Positions 26,132-35,564 of a stretch of DNA of 64,000 nucleotides are shown here, piece after piece (the first letter of the stretch is position 1; each line of letters starts with the position of its first letter). The notes beneath the pieces were generated by a model. The model searched no databases and was not told the origin of the DNA. It worked only from the letters and a program-made list of their open reading frames with translations. This stretch comes from Chitinophaga sp. CF118. GTDB lineage: Bacteria > Bacteroidota > Bacteroidia > Chitinophagales > Chitinophagaceae. The stretch lies in assembly GCF_900112615.1 (NCBI RefSeq), contig NZ_FOMK01000001.1:682001-746000 (forward strand), written 5' to 3'. The position numbers were made by a program, and so were the translations under genes.

Positions 26132-29100
26132 ATGAAGATTTCCTTTACAGCATATAAACACCCGGTAACAGTTGTACTGGCTATTATTATTTTAGGAGGC
26201 ATGTTTGCTTATAGCAGATTGCAATCAGCCTTATTTCCGGAAATTACTTTCCCTAAAATAAAGATCATTGCAGATGCCGGTCAGCAGCCTGTAAATAAGA
26301 TGATGATCACCGTAACCCGTGAGCTGGAGAATGCAGTAAAGCAGGTACCGGATCTGCAAATGATTCGTAGTACTACCAGTCGTGGCAGTTGTGAAATAAG
26401 TGCTTTCATGAATTGGAATGCTGATATAGATGTAAGTCAGCAACGCATTGAATCCAAAATCAGCGAGATAAAAAATATACTGCCGCCGGAAGTACAAATC
26501 ACTGTTGAAAGGATGAACCCTTCCATACTCCCTGTGATTGGATATACTCTGGAAGCACCGGGTATGACGCCCATTGAAGCAAAGCTACTTGCTATCTACA
26601 CCATCAAACCATTTTTGTCGCAGGTAGAAGGGGTTAGTGAGGTCCGCGTGGCAGGTGGTAAAACAAAAGAGTACTGGCTTATTTTGAACATTGGTAAAAT
26701 GAATGCGCTGGGCCTGACTTCCGACGCTATTACCACTGCGCTGAATCAAACCAATTTCATTCAATCAAATGGTTATTTATCAGATTACAGGCAAATGTAT
26801 CTAACGGTAACGGATGCGCTGGTGGATACTAAAGATAAATTAGAGAACCTTGTTATTAAAAATGATGGCAAGCGGATTATAACACTTCATGATATTGCTG
26901 ACATAGAAATACAGGAAGCAAAAGAGTATGTAAAAATAAATGCTAACGGGCATAATGCTATTTTACTTTCTGTAATAAAACAGCCAAATGCAAACCTGGT
27001 TGACCTCTCAGAAAAAATGGCAAAAAAGGTGGCAGAACTCCGTACTATCCTACCCAAAGGAGTAATCATTCAGCCAGATTATGTACAGGCAGATTTTGTA
27101 AATGATGCCATTAGAAGTGTGACCGATAGTTTGTGGATCGGGCTGGTTCTTGCAATCATTGTAGCAATTATTTTCCTGCGTTCATTAAAGGCAAGTTTGG
27201 TTATCCTGATCACCATACCCGTTACGCTGTTAATGACGTTGATTGTTTTATATGCTACCAGACAAACCTTCAACATTATGACACTCGGGGCTATTGCCGC
27301 TGCCATCGGGTTAATCATAGATGATGCTATTGTGGTAGTAGAACAAATTCATCGTACGCATGAGGAACATCCGGAAGAACCAACTACCAGTCTTCTACAA
27401 AAGGCCATTAGCTATTTATTACCAGCGATGGTAGGATCATCACTTAGTACAATCGTGATTTTTCTTCCATTTATGCTGATGACAGGAGTAGCAGGCGCCT
27501 ATTTTAAAATAATGACCGATACCATGATCATCACATTGGTATGTTCATTCTTTGTAACCTGGATAGGGTTGCCGGTTATTTATTTATTATTCAGCCGAAA
27601 TGAAGGTAAAATGCCTGCTAAGAATATCAGGAATGAAAGCAGTATACATCATCTGAACTGGGTAGCTTTTTTCATAAAGCGCCCCATTATCAGCATATTG
27701 TTTATGTTATTCCTGGCGGGTTCTATTTACTTTATATTACCCAGACTGGAAACCGGTTTTTTGCCGGAAATGGATGAAGGAAGTATTGTACTGGATTATA
27801 GTTCACCGCCAGGAACTTCACTGGAAGAGACTGACCGCATGCTCAGGGAAGTGGAAAAAATCATCACTAAAATTCCTGAGGTAGCAACCTACACCAGGAG
27901 AACTGGTACACAAATGGGATTCTTTATAACAGAACCTAACCGTGGTGATTACCTGATACAATTAAAGAAGAACAGAAACAAAACAACCAACGATATAATT
28001 GATGAAATAAGAACCAGCGTAGAAGCTTCACAACCTGCATTACGCATAGATTTTGGACAGGTTATTGGTGATATGCTGGGTGATTTAATGACATCAGTAC
28101 AACCAATTGAGGTTAAAATATTCGGTAATGACCAGCTAAAATTACAGGCATTATCAAAGCAGGTAGCCAATGTGATTGAGAATGTGAAAGGTACGGCAGA
28201 TGTGTTTGATGGTATTGTGATTGCAGGGCCATCTATCTCCATTAAACCACAAGCGGTAACTCTGGCACAATATGGGATTACGCCTGCCAATCTGCAGTAC
28301 CAGCTTCAAACCGCACTGGAAGGAAATGTGGTGGGTACCGTTTTTAATAAACAACAAATCTCTTCTATACGACTGGTATATCCAGGCAACCGGAATTTAA
28401 GTGTGGAAGATATTAAACGACTACAGATATCTTTACCAAACGGAAAACTTACACCCATTACTAACCTGGCAAGTGTGAAAGTAAATGCAGGAGATGCAGA
28501 AATTGAACGGGAGAATTTACAGTCAATGGGAGTGGTGACCGGCCGACTGGACAACCGGGATCTGGGCAGTGTAATGAGAGATATTCAAAAGGAAGTGGGA
28601 GCCCGTATAACGTTACCCATAGGTTATCACATCGAATATGGAGGCACTTATGCCGATCAGAAAAAATCTTTCAATGAGCTACTGATAATTCTGATAACAA
28701 GCTGCCTGCTGGTATTTGGTGTTATACTATTTTTATTCCGGAGTTTCAGAGAGGCATTACTGATATTGCTGATTGCAGTACTGGGTATTAGTGGTAGTTA
28801 TCTGGGCTTATATCTTACTAACACTCCCCTTAACGTAGGTAGTTATACCGGTCTCATTATGATTGTTGGTATCATTGGTGAAAATGCCATTTTTACTTTT
28901 CTTCAGTTCAGAGAGTCAATGATGAAAAGTAATAACGTTGAAGAAGCTATTGTTTATTCTATTTCAGTAAGGTTACGTCCCAAATTAATGACAGCATTAG
29001 GGGCCATCATTGCATTAATGCCACTTGCTCTGGGAATCGGAACAGGTGCACAATTACACCAGCCACTAGCCATTGCCGTGATTGGAGGTTTTATAGTAGC

Positions 29101-29164
29101 ATTACCGCTGTTGCTGATAGTGCTGCCAAGTTTGATGTATGCAGTGTTTAAGAATAAACAATAG
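26132..29164 (+). CDS. RND efflux permease (HAE/AcrB-like)
   Basis: This 1010-residue inner-membrane proton antiporter has 12 predicted helices and two large periplasmic loops. The proton-relay helix TM4 carries GAIAAAIGLIIDDAIVVVEQI, with the paired Asp residues of hydrophobic/amphiphilic (HAE) pumps rather than the pattern of heavy-metal CzcA/CusA pumps. Hallmarks such as FPEITFPKIKI near the N-terminus and GTVFNKQQISSIRLVYPG in the docking domain are present. Likely substrates are drugs, dyes or lipids. It is the last gene of the TolC-adaptor-permease operon and is presumably controlled by the adjacent two-component pair. Confidence 0.93.
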   Translation: MKISFTAYKHPVTVVLAIIILGGMFAYSRLQSALFPEITFPKIKIIADAGQQPVNKMMITVTRELENAVKQVPDLQMIRSTTSRGSCEISAFMNWNADIDVSQQRIESKISEIKNILPPEVQITVERMNPSILPVIGYTLEAPGMTPIEAKLLAIYTIKPFLSQVEGVSEVRVAGGKTKEYWLILNIGKMNALGLTSDAITTALNQTNFIQSNGYLSDYRQMYLTVTDALVDTKDKLENLVIKNDGKRIITLHDIADIEIQEAKEYVKINANGHNAILLSVIKQPNANLVDLSEKMAKKVAELRTILPKGVIIQPDYVQADFVNDAIRSVTDSLWIGLVLAIIVAIIFLRSLKASLVILITIPVTLLMTLIVLYATRQTFNIMTLGAIAAAIGLIIDDAIVVVEQIHRTHEEHPEEPTTSLLQKAISYLLPAMVGSSLSTIVIFLPFMLMTGVAGAYFKIMTDTMIITLVCSFFVTWIGLPVIYLLFSRNEGKMPAKNIRNESSIHHLNWVAFFIKRPIISILFMLFLAGSIYFILPRLETGFLPEMDEGSIVLDYSSPPGTSLEETDRMLREVEKIITKIPEVATYTRRTGTQMGFFITEPNRGDYLIQLKKNRNKTTNDIIDEIRTSVEASQPALRIDFGQVIGDMLGDLMTSVQPIEVKIFGNDQLKLQALSKQVANVIENVKGTADVFDGIVIAGPSISIKPQAVTLAQYGITPANLQYQLQTALEGNVVGTVFNKQQISSIRLVYPGNRNLSVEDIKRLQISLPNGKLTPITNLASVKVNAGDAEIERENLQSMGVVTGRLDNRDLGSVMRDIQKEVGARITLPIGYHIEYGGTYADQKKSFNELLIILITSCLLVFGVILFLFRSFREALLILLIAVLGISGSYLGLYLTNTPLNVGSYTGLIMIVGIIGENAIFTFLQFRESMMKSNNVEEAIVYSISVRLRPKLMTALGAIIALMPLALGIGTGAQLHQPLAIAVIGGFIVALPLLLIVLPSLMYAVFKNKQ

Positions 29165-29190
29165 AATATTTTTAAGAGATTGACCATGAT

Positions 29191-29215
29191 ACTCCGGAGG
29201 AGTTGCTGGTTATGG
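29191..29215. repeat. Short ACTCCGGAGGAGT palindrome between convergent genes
   Basis: ACTCC at 29191-29195 pairs with GGAGT at 29199-29203 around GGA. It lies in the 58-base gap between the RND permease and recG stops. It is related in sequence to the ACTCCGTTAG family elsewhere and may serve as a termination or RNA-processing site for both genes. Confidence 0.45.
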
Positions 29216-29222
29216 GAGTAAT

Positions 29223-31355
29223 TTAAGAGATTTTACTCCACTGGGATTTCCCCAGTTGTGCAGATAAAAATTGTTGTAAAGGTTGATTTTCCGGTAGTGT
29301 AAGATCTGGATCTTCCTGCAAAATTTTCTCTGCGCTGGCACGGGCAGCTTCCAGCACAGCCCTGTCGGCAACAATATCTGCCAGTTTAAGATCCAGCAAT
29401 CCACTTTGACGGGTACCTTCGATATCGCCGGGACCACGTAGTTCCATATCTTTTTCGGAGATCAGGAAACCATCGTTGGTTTGTACCATCACACCGATAC
29501 GTTCTTTGCCATCATGCCCCAGTTTATTGCCCGTCATCAGGATGCAATAGGACTGTTCAGCACCTCTTCCCACTCTACCCCTCAACTGGTGCAGCTGGGA
29601 AAGACCGAAACGCTCGGTGCTTTCTATCACCATTACAGAAGCATTGGGTACGTTTACGCCTACTTCTATCACGGTGGTAGCCACCATGATCTGCGTGTCG
29701 CCAGTCACAAAACGGTGCATGTTTGCGTCCTTCATATCTGCCGGCTGCCGGCCGTGCACCATACTGATATAATATCTCGGTTCAGGAAAAAAGGCTTTCA
29801 CTTCTTCATACCCTTTCATCAGGTTCTCATAATCAAGTGTTTCCGATTCTTCAATTAACGGATACACGATATATGCCTGCCTGCCTTTTCCTATTTCCTC
29901 TTTTATAAAATCCATTACCTGCGGACGTTGAAACTCTGTGCGGTGTACCGTCGTGATGGGTTTACGGCCCGGTGGCAGTTCATCAATCACAGAAACATCC
30001 AGATCACCGTATACCGTCATGGCCAGTGTACGCGGGATAGGCGTAGCCGTCATTACCAGGATATGCGGCGGCATCACATTCTTTTGCCAAAGCCGGGCAC
30101 GCTGGGCCACACCAAAGCGATGTTGCTCATCCACAATAGCCATTCCCAGGTTTTTGAACTCCACCTGATTTTCCAGTAAGGCATGTGTGCCTATCAGCAG
30201 GTGGATTTCTCCGGATGCTACATCTTTCAAGATTTGTTTACGTGCCTTTCCTTTAATACTACCAGTGAGCAATGCCACTTTTACCTGCATTTTTTCCAGC
30301 AATGCTGAAATGCTTTTATAGTGCTGCTGTGATAATATTTCGGTAGGAGCCATTAAACAGGCCTGGAAGCCGTTATCTACTGCCAGCAACATTGTTAACA
30401 GCGCCACCATTGTTTTACCGCTGCCCACATCTCCCTGGATCAGCCGGTTCATTTGCCTGCCTGTTACGGTATCCTGACGGATCTCTTTCAGTACCCGTTT
30501 CTGAGCGCCGGTAAGAGAAAAAGGCAGGTGTTCATTGTAGAATGTATTGAATGCATCGCCAACAAGGTTGAAAATGAAACCATGTGACTGCTGTTGTCGT
30601 CTTATTTTAAGCCGGCAGATCCTGATCTGTGCAAGGAATAACTCTTCGAACTTCAGCCTGCGCCTGGCCTGCTGCGCATCTTCTTCTCCGGCAGGAAGGT
30701 GGATCTTAAAGAAAGCCTTTGAACGGTCCATCAACCGGTATTGTTCCAGCACTGGCAGAGGTATGTTTTCCTGGATTTCCTGTGGAGACATTTGTTCCAG
30801 CAGGTTTTTTGTCAGCTTTCCGATTGCCTTGGCCGTGAGCCCCCGGGCTTTCAGTTTCTCGGTGGTATAATACACCGGCTCCAGGAATTGCTTACCCGCA
30901 ACAATCTCTCCGGTGAGCAGGTCCATTTCAGGATGTGACATCTGAAGGTAACCGTTAAACAGAGACAGCTTACCAAACACCAGGTAGGCAGTATTTAACT
31001 GTAGCGATTTCTCCATCCATTGCCATCCCTGGAACCATATCAGGGAGATTTCCCCGGTTTCGTCTTTCAGGGTTGCTACGAGTCTTTTTGCGCGGTTCTC
31101 TCCCACTACTTCCAGGCGGGTAATCCGTCCTCTTATCTGCACATAGTCCATCTGTCCGTGTAAACTGATGATCTTTTCCACTTTGGTACGGTCTACATAC
31201 CTGAATGGAAAATAGTCCAGCAGATCACGGAAGGTATGCAGGCTGATTTCTTTACGCAACAGTTCCCCCCGCTGCGGCCCTACTCCTTTCAGATACTCTA
31301 TGGGATTGGATAATATGGAAGTTACTGTAGCGATGATTTTAGTATTCGGGTACAA
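29223..31355 (-). CDS. recG: ATP-dependent DNA helicase RecG
   Basis: This helicase of about 710 residues remodels stalled replication forks and Holliday junctions. The N-terminal wedge/OB domain is at about 20-170 (NPIEYLKGVGPQRGELL). Walker A is LIQGDVGSGKTMVALL, the DEAH-like box is VDEQHRFGVAQR, and motif III is MTATPIPRTLAMT. The C-terminal helicase lobe has ATTVIEVGVNVPNASVM and QLHQLRGRVGRG. All motifs are intact. No ATG exists near the N-terminus; the TTG at 31355 is used here, but it overlaps a -7 box, so the true start could be another non-ATG codon a few residues in. Confidence 0.94.
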   Translation of the reverse strand: MYPNTKIIATVTSILSNPIEYLKGVGPQRGELLRKEISLHTFRDLLDYFPFRYVDRTKVEKIISLHGQMDYVQIRGRITRLEVVGENRAKRLVATLKDETGEISLIWFQGWQWMEKSLQLNTAYLVFGKLSLFNGYLQMSHPEMDLLTGEIVAGKQFLEPVYYTTEKLKARGLTAKAIGKLTKNLLEQMSPQEIQENIPLPVLEQYRLMDRSKAFFKIHLPAGEEDAQQARRRLKFEELFLAQIRICRLKIRRQQQSHGFIFNLVGDAFNTFYNEHLPFSLTGAQKRVLKEIRQDTVTGRQMNRLIQGDVGSGKTMVALLTMLLAVDNGFQACLMAPTEILSQQHYKSISALLEKMQVKVALLTGSIKGKARKQILKDVASGEIHLLIGTHALLENQVEFKNLGMAIVDEQHRFGVAQRARLWQKNVMPPHILVMTATPIPRTLAMTVYGDLDVSVIDELPPGRKPITTVHRTEFQRPQVMDFIKEEIGKGRQAYIVYPLIEESETLDYENLMKGYEEVKAFFPEPRYYISMVHGRQPADMKDANMHRFVTGDTQIMVATTVIEVGVNVPNASVMVIESTERFGLSQLHQLRGRVGRGAEQSYCILMTGNKLGHDGKERIGVMVQTNDGFLISEKDMELRGPGDIEGTRQSGLLDLKLADIVADRAVLEAARASAEKILQEDPDLTLPENQPLQQFLSAQLGKSQWSKIS

Positions 31356-31360
31356 AAATA
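31353..31360 (-). promoter_or_regulatory. Putative -7 box (TATTTTTG) overlapping the recG start
   Basis: On the minus strand TATTTTTG ends with the TTG taken as the recG start codon. If it is active, transcription would begin after that codon and the start would have to be reassigned. Confidence 0.4.
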
Positions 31361-31393
31361 CCTTTTGTGGAAGACATGATTACTACAAACTCA

Positions 31394-31450
31394 GACTCCG
31401 TCAGGAGTCTCCTGTTTGTAATAATTTAACAGGGGACTCTTAACGGAGCC
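31394..31450 (-). repeat. Long ACTCCG-type palindromic repeat, copy C; likely terminator after citrate synthase
   Basis: The 23-base arms at 31394-31416 and 31428-31450 match at 19 positions. The four differences are transitions, two of which give G-U pairs on each strand. The outer part (ACTCCGT / AACGGAG) matches copies A and B. It lies 91 bases beyond the minus-strand citrate synthase stop and upstream of recG. Confidence 0.7.
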
Positions 31451-31490
31451 AAATGTAGTGATATAAGATAAGCCATTTTTATGCACAGGC

Positions 31491-31504
31491 AACTCCTCGG
31501 AGTT
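31491..31504. repeat. Short AACTCCTCGGAGTT palindrome
   Basis: AACTCC and GGAGTT flank TC. It lies 37 bases beyond the citrate synthase stop, in the same spacer as palindrome copy C, and is followed by a TTCCTGTC tail resembling the inner part of that copy. Confidence 0.4.
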
Positions 31505-31541
31505 TTCCTGTCAGCTTCTCTATAATTTGTTTTGTGATCAG

Positions 31542-32861
31542 TTATTCAACTTCCACTTTACCTTCTACGAATTGCTTCATCCATTCTGTAGTAACGGATT
31601 TAGGTCTTTCGAGAGAGAAACCAAGCGCACGGTCCCAACACAGGGAGGCCAATACACCCAATGCGCGGGAAACACCAAACAATACGGTATAGAACTCATA
31701 TTCTACCAGTCCGTAATGCACCAGCAAAGCGCCGGAATGTGCATCCACATTAGGCCAAGGGTTCTTTACTTTACCCAGATCTTCTAAGATTGGCGGAACG
31801 GTTTCATATACCAGCCAAACGATTTTTACCAGCTCATCGTCAGACAGGTGTTTCTTTGCAAACTCCATCTGTGCGGTAAAGCGTGGATCTGTTTTACGCA
31901 GTACGGCGTGACCATAACCTGGTACAACCTTACCTTCAGAAAGTGTTTTACGTACGTAGTCAGCGATCTGCTCTTTGGTAGGCATGCCACCACCGAGTTC
32001 TTCGCGCATGCTCAGTATCCATTTGATCACTTCCTGGTTTGCGAGGCCATGCAGCGGACCTGCCAGGCCATTCATACCAGCAGCAAAAGAAAGGTAGGCA
32101 TCACTGAGGGCAGAACCCACCAGGTGGGTAGTATGTGCACTCACGTTACCACCTTCATGGTCTGCGTGGATAGTCATATACAGGCGCATCAGTTCTCTGA
32201 AACCTTCATCAGAATAACCCAGCATATGTGCAAAGTTACCTGCCCAGTCCAGCAATCCATTAGGCTGAATATGATTTCCACCTTTGTATTTGCGGCGATA
32301 GATATATGCGGCTATACGTGGCAAACGGGCAATGAGGTCCATTGCATCGTCGTACATATAGCTCCAGTAGTCTTTTTTATTGATCCCTTCCCCATAGGCT
32401 TTTGCAAAAGCAGATTCTGTTTGCATAGCCATTACACCCACAGTGAACATTGTCATAGGGTGAGTGGTAATAGGCAATGCTTCTATAGCATCAAAAACGT
32501 GGTTGGGTACATGTGAGCGGCGGCCCCACTGGCTTGATAAGTGTTGTACATCAGCTTCAGTAGGCAGTTCGCCTATCAGCATCAGGTAAAATAATCCTTC
32601 CGGCAATGGCTCAGCACCATTGGGTGCTTTTGGCATTTTTTCACGTAACTCCGGAATAGAATAACCGCGGAACCGGATACCTTCATTGGCATCCAATAAT
32701 GATGTTTCTGTAACCAAACCTGTTATACCACGCATTCCCTGGTAAACCTGTGCTAACGTAACATCCTCTATCTTCCTGGTGCCATGGTTCTTCACGAGGT
32801 CTTTTACTTCGGCGTTGAGCTCATCGGCCTTTACCTTGAATTTTTCTTTTATATACCCCAT
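31542..32861 (-). CDS. gltA: Citrate synthase
   Basis: This 439-residue TCA-cycle enzyme condenses oxaloacetate and acetyl-CoA. Diagnostic segments are [25 protein letters not shown] (active-site His), [18 protein letters not shown] (second His), [15 protein letters not shown], and the catalytic Asp region [13 protein letters not shown]. The length and N-terminus suit the eukaryote-like citrate synthases found in Bacteroidota. I start it at the ATG at 32861 (MGYIKEKFK); the longer reading from 32891 adds ten non-conserved residues. A -7 box lies 46 bases upstream. Confidence 0.94.
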   Translation of the reverse strand: MGYIKEKFKVKADELNAEVKDLVKNHGTRKIEDVTLAQVYQGMRGITGLVTETSLLDANEGIRFRGYSIPELREKMPKAPNGAEPLPEGLFYLMLIGELPTEADVQHLSSQWGRRSHVPNHVFDAIEALPITTHPMTMFTVGVMAMQTESAFAKAYGEGINKKDYWSYMYDDAMDLIARLPRIAAYIYRRKYKGGNHIQPNGLLDWAGNFAHMLGYSDEGFRELMRLYMTIHADHEGGNVSAHTTHLVGSALSDAYLSFAAGMNGLAGPLHGLANQEVIKWILSMREELGGGMPTKEQIADYVRKTLSEGKVVPGYGHAVLRKTDPRFTAQMEFAKKHLSDDELVKIVWLVYETVPPILEDLGKVKNPWPNVDAHSGALLVHYGLVEYEFYTVLFGVSRALGVLASLCWDRALGFSLERPKSVTTEWMKQFVEGKVEVE

Positions 32862-32907
32862 TTTAAACTGTTGATTTGGTAATAATAACAAAAAATCGAT
32901 CGATTGT

Positions 32908-32915
32908 CAAAAGTA
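32908..32915 (-). promoter_or_regulatory. Putative -7 box (TACTTTTG) for citrate synthase
   Basis: TACTTTTG on the minus strand fits TAnnTTTG and lies 46 bases upstream of the ATG at 32861, in the 194-base gap after the LptF/G permease. Confidence 0.5.
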
Positions 32916-33055
32916 ATGATTTGTTAATGAACTTAACAGCTCCCGATCAAGGTTTTGAAGGAAACTACAGCCAGAGCACATCACAAATTATTGGCTATCA
33001 ATATACTAAAAGATATGTTTATTGCATAAGCAATGTATTAAAGAAATGTGAATTT

Positions 33056-34135
33056 TTATTTGGGCGCTCTGAAATACAACCAGAATGCAAGGAGTCCGAA
33101 CATAAAATTGGGAATCCAGACCGCCAGTAGCGGGTTCAGGTCTGCTTTAATAGAAAACACCGTGGAAAATTGCAGGAAGATAATATAGCTGGCGCTGATC
33201 ACAATTCCAACGGCCAGGTGTAACCCACTTCCTCCCCTTACTTTCTTTGACGCAATAATGGCTCCTATGAGGGTAAGGATCACTACTGCCGCGGCGGAAG
33301 AGGTACGCCGGTATCTTTCAACATATAATACATTCAGTCCTTCTGCCCCTTTCAGTTCCTCCCTGTTGATATAACGGTTCAGTTCCGGAGTGGTCATAGC
33401 CTGCTCTTTGTTTTTTTCTTCCTTCATTTCTTCCGGTCGCAGGCGGATACTGATAGAGGTATCCGGGCTGTTCACCCAATGTTCTTTCAATCCATCAATA
33501 GTACGGATGGTTACAAAGTTGAGTTTCCACTTTTTAGTGACGGAATCCCAGGCAATACGGTCTGCTTTCAGTTTACGGAACATTTGTTGTCCACGGATAT
33601 CTTCCAGCATAAAGTTCCCGCCGCTTTTATAATTGGGATCATAAGAACCGAAGGTAATATAGGTAAAGCTGTCGATACGCATGGTTTTGTCGTAGATATT
33701 CTGCTGGGTCTTCTTCCTGTCTACATACTCACTCTCAAATTTATTCCGGACACGATTAGCAGTAGGTACCGTCCAGCGGTTACCTGCCCATAACAGTGTA
33801 CCAAACAGGAAAGCGCCTACCCAGTAAGGGCGTAAAAAGCGCCGGAAGCTTACCCCGCTGCACAAAATAGCAACGATTTCCGTCCGGTAAGCCATTTTGG
33901 AGGTAAAAAAGATCACTGATATAAAAATAAACAGGGGGAATAACAGGGCAGCTATATATGGTATAAAACCAAAGTAATAATCTACCACAATCCTGTATAA
34001 GGACAGGTTACTGTTCATAAAGTCATCAATCTTTTCAGTTATATCTATCACGATGGATATAACGAGCAGGATTGACAACGAATAAATGAAAGTACTTATG
34101 AACTTGCGTAATATATACCAGTCGATCTTAGTCAT
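33056..34135 (-). CDS. LptF/LptG family permease
   Basis: This inner-membrane protein of 359 residues has the typical YjgP/YjgQ layout. Three N-terminal helices (IDWYILRKFISTFIYSLSIL; YFGFIPYIAALLFPLFIFISVIFF; a third near 95-120) are followed by a periplasmic beta-jellyroll-like domain (about 130-270). Three C-terminal helices complete it (VVILTLIGAIIA, LAVGIVISASYIIFLQF, WIPNFMFGLLAFWLYF). LptF and LptG form the ABC transporter membrane part that extracts LPS and feeds the Lpt bridge. Which of the two this is cannot be settled. I start it at the ATG at 34135; the reading from 34201 adds 22 residues without family similarity. Confidence 0.9.
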   Translation of the reverse strand: MTKIDWYILRKFISTFIYSLSILLVISIVIDITEKIDDFMNSNLSLYRIVVDYYFGFIPYIAALLFPLFIFISVIFFTSKMAYRTEIVAILCSGVSFRRFLRPYWVGAFLFGTLLWAGNRWTVPTANRVRNKFESEYVDRKKTQQNIYDKTMRIDSFTYITFGSYDPNYKSGGNFMLEDIRGQQMFRKLKADRIAWDSVTKKWKLNFVTIRTIDGLKEHWVNSPDTSISIRLRPEEMKEEKNKEQAMTTPELNRYINREELKGAEGLNVLYVERYRRTSSAAAVVILTLIGAIIASKKVRGGSGLHLAVGIVISASYIIFLQFSTVFSIKADLNPLLAVWIPNFMFGLLAFWLYFRAPK

Positions 34136-34224
34136 AATATATAGGCAAAATAATAAATAATATGAAAGGGCAGCTATAAAGCTTTTGTTAAAACCCTTCA
34201 TAGAAGCCTCCTTAAATTAGAGGG

Positions 34225-35355
34225 CTATAATCTTGTCTTCAATTGTGGCACCATTCTCTCTTTCCAGCCGGCAAAAGTGCCTGCCAGAATCTGTTCCCTT
34301 GCTACTTTTACCAGTTCAAGGTAAAAGGCCAGGTTGTGAATACTGGCTAATTGCATTCCCAGGAATTCTCCGGCAGCAAAAAGATGCCGCAGATAAGCCC
34401 TGGAATACTGGCGGCTGGCAAAGCAGTCGGTACTTTCAGCAATAGGAGAAAAATCGGTTGCCCATTTCTTATTCTTAATATTGATTACTCCTTCCCAGGT
34501 GAACAGCATTCCATTGCGACCGTTCCTTGTTGGCATCACGCAATCGAACATATCCACACCCAACGCAATGTTTTCCAGGATATTCCAGGGAGTGCCCACG
34601 CCCATCAGGTAACGGGGTTTATGAGCCGGGAGGATGTCGCATACCAGACCGCACATTTCGTACATATCCTGTTCTGGCTCTCCTACACTCAGTCCACCGA
34701 TAGCGTTACCCGCGCATTCACGGGCAGCAATTTCGGTAGCAGAAATAGTACGCAGGTCTTTATAGGTACTACCCTGCACTATGGGAAACAATGTTTGTTC
34801 ATGTCCATAGGAAGGCTCTGTTTCTCCCAGGCGTTTTATACAGCGATCCAGCCAGCGGTGGGTCAGTTCCATCGACTTGCGGGCATAACGGTATTCTGAA
34901 GGGTAAGGCGGGCATTCATCAAAAGCCATAATGATATCGGCCCCGATGGTCCTCTGAATATCCATCACATTTTCAGGAGTAAAAAGGTGTTTGGAGCCAT
35001 CTATATGTGACTGGAACATTACTCCTTCTTCCTTGATTTTACGGTTGGCAGCCAGTGAAAATACCTGGTAACCACCACTATCTGTCAGCAACGGCCGGTC
35101 CCAGCCATTAAACTTATGCAGTCCGCCTGCCAGGGAAAGTACTTCCAGTCCGGGCCGAAGGTATAAATGATAGGTATTTCCCAGTATGATCTGTGCATTG
35201 ATGTCTGTACGCAACTGTTCCTGCGTTACAGCCTTCACGCTGCCCACTGTACCTACCGGCATAAAAATAGGTGTTTCGATAACGCCATGGCCGGTAGTAA
35301 TCACTCCTGCGCGCGCTTTGCTGCCGCTGTCTGTTGTTTTCAGTTCAAAAATCAT
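34225..35355 (-). CDS. tgt: tRNA-guanine(34) transglycosylase
   Basis: This protein of 376 residues exchanges G34 for preQ1 in GUN anticodons on the queuosine pathway. TDSGGYQVFS (catalytic Asp92), QGSTYKDLR, GGLSVGE and the nucleophile region DMFDCVMPTRNGRNG (Asp271) are intact. The zinc site is not. Aligned on YSRAYLRHLF, the ligand positions read Thr309, Cys311, Ser314 and His340, where E. coli has three Cys and a His. The protein therefore probably does not bind zinc in the classical way. The permease gene follows after 89 bases. queE, for the precursor, is at 47649. Confidence 0.93.
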   Translation of the reverse strand: MIFELKTTDSGSKARAGVITTGHGVIETPIFMPVGTVGSVKAVTQEQLRTDINAQIILGNTYHLYLRPGLEVLSLAGGLHKFNGWDRPLLTDSGGYQVFSLAANRKIKEEGVMFQSHIDGSKHLFTPENVMDIQRTIGADIIMAFDECPPYPSEYRYARKSMELTHRWLDRCIKRLGETEPSYGHEQTLFPIVQGSTYKDLRTISATEIAARECAGNAIGGLSVGEPEQDMYEMCGLVCDILPAHKPRYLMGVGTPWNILENIALGVDMFDCVMPTRNGRNGMLFTWEGVINIKNKKWATDFSPIAESTDCFASRQYSRAYLRHLFAAGEFLGMQLASIHNLAFYLELVKVAREQILAGTFAGWKERMVPQLKTRL

Positions 35356-35549
35356 CTCTTTACAAGTTCAGTAGGGTTTTATTTCCCCCCTTTGGTTGGG
35401 GGAAAATGAAACCCTACCCTGTTTTCAGGGGGCAAAAATAAGGGAAAAGATACTTAATGCTGAATACAGGTTGCAACAGGCTTAAGGCAATACACATTTT
35501 GTGCATAATCTTTTTTTTCCACAGACACATACAAATAATCAAAATCATA

Positions 35550-35557
35550 TATATTTG
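35550..35557 (+). promoter_or_regulatory. Putative -7 box (TATATTTG) for the GT2 gene
   Basis: TATATTTG followed by C ends 7 bases before the ATG at 35565. It supports the shorter start and implies a nearly leaderless mRNA. Confidence 0.45.
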
Positions 35558-35564
35558 CTATGCT

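Noticed and set aside
26132..29164. Heavy-metal (CzcA/CusA) type assignment for the RND permease
   Set aside because: The TM4 motif has the Asp-Asp pair of HAE pumps, and no metal-binding Met/Cys clusters are seen.
32876..33130. Plus-strand 84-codon ORF between citrate synthase and the LptF/G gene
   Set aside because: It overlaps the end of the permease gene and shows no recognisable domain.
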